DNA from: Rhodothermaceae bacterium
GTDB lineage: Bacteria > Bacteroidota > Rhodothermia > Rhodothermales > Rubricoccaceae
Direction of reading: 5' to 3'
Assembly (NCBI GenBank): GCA_013003465.1
Contig: JABDIZ010000330.1
Coordinates: 1 to 8,934 of the forward strand
Length of the DNA: 8,934 nt
Shown here: positions 6,518-8,934 of the stretch, piece after piece
How positions within the stretch are numbered: the stretch's first letter is position 1
Layout: each line of letters begins with the position of its first letter
Translations under genes and position numbers: made by a program
The notes under the pieces: model-generated
The model's database searches: none
The model's input: the letters and a program-made list of their open reading frames with translations, nothing else
What the model was told of the DNA's origin: nothing

Positions 6518-7459
6518 ATGTTTACTGCGGTTGCCGCCCTGCTCAGTGGGCTCGTTCTGCTAACCGGCGGGGCCTACGGGCTGGTGCGCGGCGCCAGTGC
6601 CCTGGCGCTTCGCTTCGGCGTCTCGCCGCTCCTCGTCGGGCTCACTGTGGTCGCCTTGGGGACCAGTGCACCCGAACTGGTCGTGAGTGTACAGGCGGCG
6701 CTGCAGGGCGCCGGAGGCATTGCGGTGGGCAACATCGTCGGCTCGAACATTGCCAACGTAGGGCTCATCCTGGGGATTGCGGCGCTCATCCGCCCCATCC
6801 GGGCAAACCGGGCCGTGATCCGGCGTGATGGAATCATCATGATCGGGGCCAGCCTGCTAGTCGCCGGGCTGCTGCTGGATGGTCGCCTCGGTCGGCCGGA
6901 GGGCGCGCTGCTCCTGCTGGGCCTCGTGGCGTACTTGGCGTGGAGCCTCCGTACGGCCCTGCGCGAACGCGTGCGCGCCGAGGATGAGCTAGAGGTGAGC
7001 CTTCCCGCTGATTCACTGGGGCAGTCGCTGGGAGCTGCGGTGGTGGGGCTGTTCGTGCTCGTGCTCGGCGCCCGCCTGCTGGTGGATGGTGCGGTGACGG
7101 TAGCGCAGGCGCTGGGGGTGAGCAATGCCGTCATTGGGCTCACCGTGGTGGCGGTGGGGACGAGTCTGCCCGAGTTAGCTACTTCGCTCGTCGCGGCTGC
7201 GCGCGGCGAGAGCGACATCGCGGTGGGCAATGTCATCGGGTCCAACACCTTCAACCTGCTCGGCATCCTCGGGATGGCCGCGCTGACGCAGCCGCTTCAT
7301 GCACCGGGTCTCGCCTCTACGGATCTGGCCGTGATGCTCTCGCTCGGCGGCGGCGGTGTGCTCTTTCTCGCCACCGGTGCCCGGCTTTCCCGTTTGGAGG
7401 GCATCGGGCTCCTGCTCGTCTACACAGGCTATACGGGCCTGCTCGCCCTTGCGGCCTGA
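6518..7459 (+). CDS. Calcium/sodium antiporter, CaCA family (YrbG-like), copy 2
   Basis: This 313-aa polytopic membrane antiporter is paralogous to the CaCA gene at 4408-5370. The alpha-1 repeat has GTSAPE at 48-53 and GNIVGSNIAN at 71-80; alpha-2 has GTSLPE at 214-219 and GNVIGSNTFN at 237-246. The ion-binding glutamates are Glu53 and Glu219. Asn246 replaces the aspartate seen in the M. jannaschii exchanger, as in copy 1. The charged central loop (about 145-168, RTALRERVRAEDELEV) separates the two halves. Similarity to copy 1 is very high through the alpha-1 region (for example LALRFG, VGLTVVA, ELVVSV and AALQG are shared) and lower in the central loop and C-terminus. The start ATG 6518 has no Shine-Dalgarno; the first helix follows at once. 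It lies 35 bp after the hairpin that ends the L,D-transpeptidase unit, so it probably has its own promoter, which I could not identify. Confidence 0.94.
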   Translation: MFTAVAALLSGLVLLTGGAYGLVRGASALALRFGVSPLLVGLTVVALGTSAPELVVSVQAALQGAGGIAVGNIVGSNIANVGLILGIAALIRPIRANRAVIRRDGIIMIGASLLVAGLLLDGRLGRPEGALLLLGLVAYLAWSLRTALRERVRAEDELEVSLPADSLGQSLGAAVVGLFVLVLGARLLVDGAVTVAQALGVSNAVIGLTVVAVGTSLPELATSLVAAARGESDIAVGNVIGSNTFNLLGILGMAALTQPLHAPGLASTDLAVMLSLGGGGVLFLATGARLSRLEGIGLLLVYTGYTGLLALAA

Positions 7460-7486
7460 CCCGAATGAGGCTCCTGCGAAATCCGT

Positions 7487-7514
7487 AGTGCGCTCGTTTT
7501 CGCGCGAACGCACT
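7487..7514. repeat. Inverted repeat in the CaCA copy 2 - ispG spacer
   Basis: The arms AGTGCG (7487-7492) and CGCACT (7509-7514) form a perfect 6-bp stem. The 16-base interval holds a nested 10-bp palindrome, TTCGCGCGAA (7499-7508). It lies 27 bp after the antiporter stop and 46 bp before the ispG ATG. It could be a weak terminator or a protein-binding site. No T-tract follows, and I found no convincing promoter elements around it. Confidence 0.35.
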
Positions 7515-7560
7515 GGCACGTCGCGCCGTACCATCGCGCTATCCAGCCAATCGTGTTCTC

Positions 7561-8688
7561 ATGGAGCAGCAATCCACCGCATCCGCCGTCCAAGCCGTTG
7601 AGCGGCCCCGTCGTCCTAGCCGTGCCGTGCAGGTCGGCTCGGTCCAGATTGGGGGCGGCGCGCCGATCTCCGTCCAGTCCATGACGACGGGCAAGACGCA
7701 CGATGTAGAGGGGTGCGTCGCGGAGATTACGCAGCTCGCAGAGGCAGGCGCTGACATCGTACGGGTGGCCGTCCCGCGCCCGGAAGACGCCGACGCGCTG
7801 CCGGAGATCGTGGCAGGCAGCCCCGTCCCCATCGTCGCCGACATCCACTTCAACTACCAGTACGCGCTTAAAGCCATCGAGGCAGGGGTGGCGAAGGTGC
7901 GGCTCAACCCGGGCAACATCGGCAAGCCGGAATGGGAACGCGAGGTGCTGCTCGCAGCCAAAGAAAAAGGCCTGCCGATCCGCATCGGCGTCAACTCGGG
8001 GTCGCTCGAAAAAGACATCCTCGACAAGTACGGCTACCCGCAGCCGGAGGCGCTCTACGAGAGCGCGATGCGCCACGTGGAGGTGTGCGAGCGCGAAGGC
8101 TTCGAGGACATCGTGATCTCGGTCAAGCACTCCGATGTCTTCTTCATGATCCAGGCGTACCGTCTGCTCGCCGAGCGGACCCACTACCCGCTGCACCTCG
8201 GCGTGACCGAGAGCGGCAGCCTCCAGAGCGGAACCATCAAGTCGTCCATCGGCATCGGCAGCCTCCTGGCCGACGGCATCGGCGACACCATCCGCGTCTC
8301 GCTCGCCACCGATTCGGTGCACGAGGTCGAGGTGGGTCACAAGATCCTGAAGAGCCTGCGGCTCGGGCGCCCCGGCGTCAACGTCATCGCGTGCCCGACC
8401 TGCGGGCGGCTGGCGGGCGACCTGTTCTCCGTGGTGGAAGAAGTCGAGGAGGCCATTGGCAAGCGTGGGTTCGAGAAGGATCTCAATGTGGCGCTGATGG
8501 GCTGCGCGGTCAACGGGCCGGGCGAGGCCGCCGGGGCGGACCTCGGCGTAAGCCTCGGGCGAGGCCGCGCGCACCTGTTCAAGCGCGGCGAGAACATCGG
8601 CACGGTCGAGCAAGACGAAATCGTGGAGGCAGTGCTGAGTGCCATCGAAAGCTGGGAAGAGCCGGGCGAGGAGGCCTCGGCTGGCTAA
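7561..8688 (+). CDS. ispG: 4-hydroxy-3-methylbut-2-enyl diphosphate synthase IspG (GcpE)
   Basis: This 375-aa cytosolic iron-sulphur enzyme of the MEP isoprenoid pathway reductively opens the ring of MEcPP to give HMBPP, using electrons from flavodoxin or ferredoxin. The N-terminal TIM-barrel region (about 20-265) includes VGSVQIGGGAPISVQSMTT (25-43), RVAVP (68-72), ADIHFNY (93-99), KVRLNPGNIG (112-121) and LGVTESGS (213-220). The C-terminal [4Fe-4S] domain has CPTC (Cys278, Cys281) and GCAVNGPGE (Cys315, Glu322). The Cys-to-Glu spacing of seven matches the three-Cys/one-Glu ligand set known from Thermus. The length is that of the compact two-domain bacterial form. The first 18 residues are a non-conserved polar extension. 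ATG 7561 is the only good start upstream of the conserved region, and no Shine-Dalgarno is seen. It appears to be a single-gene unit between an inverted repeat and a pair of hairpins. Confidence 0.97.
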   Translation: MEQQSTASAVQAVERPRRPSRAVQVGSVQIGGGAPISVQSMTTGKTHDVEGCVAEITQLAEAGADIVRVAVPRPEDADALPEIVAGSPVPIVADIHFNYQYALKAIEAGVAKVRLNPGNIGKPEWEREVLLAAKEKGLPIRIGVNSGSLEKDILDKYGYPQPEALYESAMRHVEVCEREGFEDIVISVKHSDVFFMIQAYRLLAERTHYPLHLGVTESGSLQSGTIKSSIGIGSLLADGIGDTIRVSLATDSVHEVEVGHKILKSLRLGRPGVNVIACPTCGRLAGDLFSVVEEVEEAIGKRGFEKDLNVALMGCAVNGPGEAAGADLGVSLGRGRAHLFKRGENIGTVEQDEIVEAVLSAIESWEEPGEEASAG

Positions 8689-8715
8689 GTACCAGGCTGC
8701 CTGAGCACCACGCTC

Positions 8716-8732
8716 GATAGGTGTGGCCTATC
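8716..8732 (+). terminator. Small hairpin after ispG, possible terminator
   Basis: GATAGG (8716-8721) and CCTATC (8727-8732) pair perfectly across a five-base loop, starting 27 bp after the ispG stop. ATTTGGGG follows, so the T-tract is very short. A role in ending the ispG transcript is likely from position but not proven. Confidence 0.35.
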
Positions 8733-8747
8733 ATTTGGGGCCTCGTT

Positions 8748-8777
8748 TGCGTAAGCGGTTCCTCGTGCGCTTACGCA
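8748..8777. repeat. Perfect 10-bp inverted repeat in the ispG-LacI spacer
   Basis: TGCGTAAGCG (8748-8757) is repeated inverted as CGCTTACGCA (8768-8777), with a 10-base spacer. As RNA it would form a 10-bp stem, and could act with the smaller hairpin just upstream as an ispG terminator, although no T-tract follows. As DNA, each arm carries the AAGCG/CGCTT core found in the LacI-type operator at 8864-8877, so an auxiliary regulator site is an alternative. Confidence 0.5.
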
Positions 8778-8823
8778 GAGGGAAAAGGATCACAGAGGCG
8801 CAGTGGGACGCTTTGCAGGGGAC

Positions 8824-8852
8824 TTGACGGTTTCCCTTGATTATCCTATTAT
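8824..8852 (+). promoter_or_regulatory. Sigma70-type promoter for the LacI-family gene
   Basis: TTGACG (8824-8829) and TATTAT (8847-8852) are separated by exactly 17 bp, in a local AT-rich patch that stands out from its surroundings. Transcription would begin near 8859, about 40 bases before the GTG start. It resembles the E. coli consensus; I did not see the Bacteroidota-type TAnnTTTG element here. Confidence 0.6.
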
Positions 8853-8863
8853 TACCCAGGGAC

Positions 8864-8877
8864 TGAAAGCGCTTTCA
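8864..8877. promoter_or_regulatory. LacI-family operator, perfect 14-bp palindrome
   Basis: TGAAAGCGCTTTCA is a perfect palindrome with the central CG typical of LacI/GalR-family operators, and it also satisfies the CcpA cre consensus. It lies at about +6 to +19 of the predicted transcript and 23 bp before the start of a LacI-family gene. Autorepression by that regulator is the simplest reading. Confidence 0.75.
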
Positions 8878-8900
8878 TTCCTGCTTCCACACCCGCTGCC

Positions 8901-8934
8901 GTGGCCGTCACCATCTACGACATCGCCAAGCGTG
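8901..8934 (+). CDS. LacI-family transcriptional regulator, N-terminal fragment (3' end outside window)
   Basis: Only 11 complete codons are visible. GTG 8901 begins MAVTIYDIAKR, which is the first helix of the LacI/GalR helix-turn-helix (the usual pattern is VTIYDIAKRAGVS). These proteins bind palindromic operators as dimers and release them on binding a sugar-type ligand. GTG 8901 is chosen because the conserved helix begins two residues later and no ATG lies in frame between it and the upstream stop at 8838-8840. A promoter and a perfect operator lie directly upstream, supporting both the gene call and autoregulation. The ligand and regulon cannot be told from this fragment; a sugar-use operon downstream is typical of the family. 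Confidence 0.8.
   Translation, partial: MAVTIYDIAKR

Noticed and set aside
7032..7037. Restriction-site avoidance as the cause of the missing GAG-CTG pairs
   Set aside because: GAGCTG occurs here out of frame, and its complement CAGCTC occurs as Gln-Leu codons near 37 and 7732. The avoidance is therefore tied to the reading frame rather than to the DNA word.
8689..8900. Small gene or RNA gene in the largest spacer
   Set aside because: No open frame with coding character and no tRNA-like fold was seen. The hairpins, promoter and operator account for its structure.

Overview
The window is GC-rich and densely coded, and every supported gene lies on the + strand. It reads as ordinary chromosome of a marine or halophilic bacterium, most likely near the Rhodothermota/Bacteroidota branch. 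That placement is an inference from three things: no purine-rich Shine-Dalgarno sequence before any start, high GC, and a heavy load of Na+/H+ and Ca2+/cation antiporters. No mobile element, tRNA, rRNA, CRISPR array or defence system is visible.

Layout. Positions 1-876 hold the C-terminal part of a cation:proton antiporter carrying RCK (TrkA-type) domains and a PTS EIIA domain. After 31 bp comes nhaA (908-2335). Its stop overlaps the GTG start of a full CPA2/KefB-type antiporter with RCK domains (2332-4353). After 54 bp follows a calcium/sodium antiporter of the CaCA family (4408-5370), closed by a hairpin and T-rich tract. A secreted L,D-transpeptidase (5450-6427) comes next, followed by a very strong hairpin. 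A second, closely related CaCA antiporter (6518-7459) follows. The MEP-pathway gene ispG (7561-8688) comes after a 101-bp spacer. The last 212-bp spacer (8689-8900) holds two hairpins, a good sigma70-type promoter and a perfect LacI-family operator. These lead into the first codons of a LacI-family regulator, cut by the window edge (8901-8934).

Function. Five cation antiporters occupy almost all of the first 7.5 kb. Together they would cover Na+/H+ exchange (NhaA and the two RCK-bearing antiporters, one of which may prefer K+) and Ca2+/Na+ exchange (two CaCA proteins). This is a natural toolkit for pH, Na+ and Ca2+ homeostasis in salty water. The RCK domains suggest gating by nucleotide or redox ligands, and the EIIA domain suggests phosphorylation control of the first antiporter. 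The L,D-transpeptidase between the CaCA paralogues works on the cell wall. IspG and the LacI regulator look like unrelated neighbours.

The features most worth a second look are a strict Glu-Leu codon-pair rule across the window, the EIIA-antiporter fusion, and the regulatory architecture upstream of the LacI gene. I see no clearly new multi-gene system.
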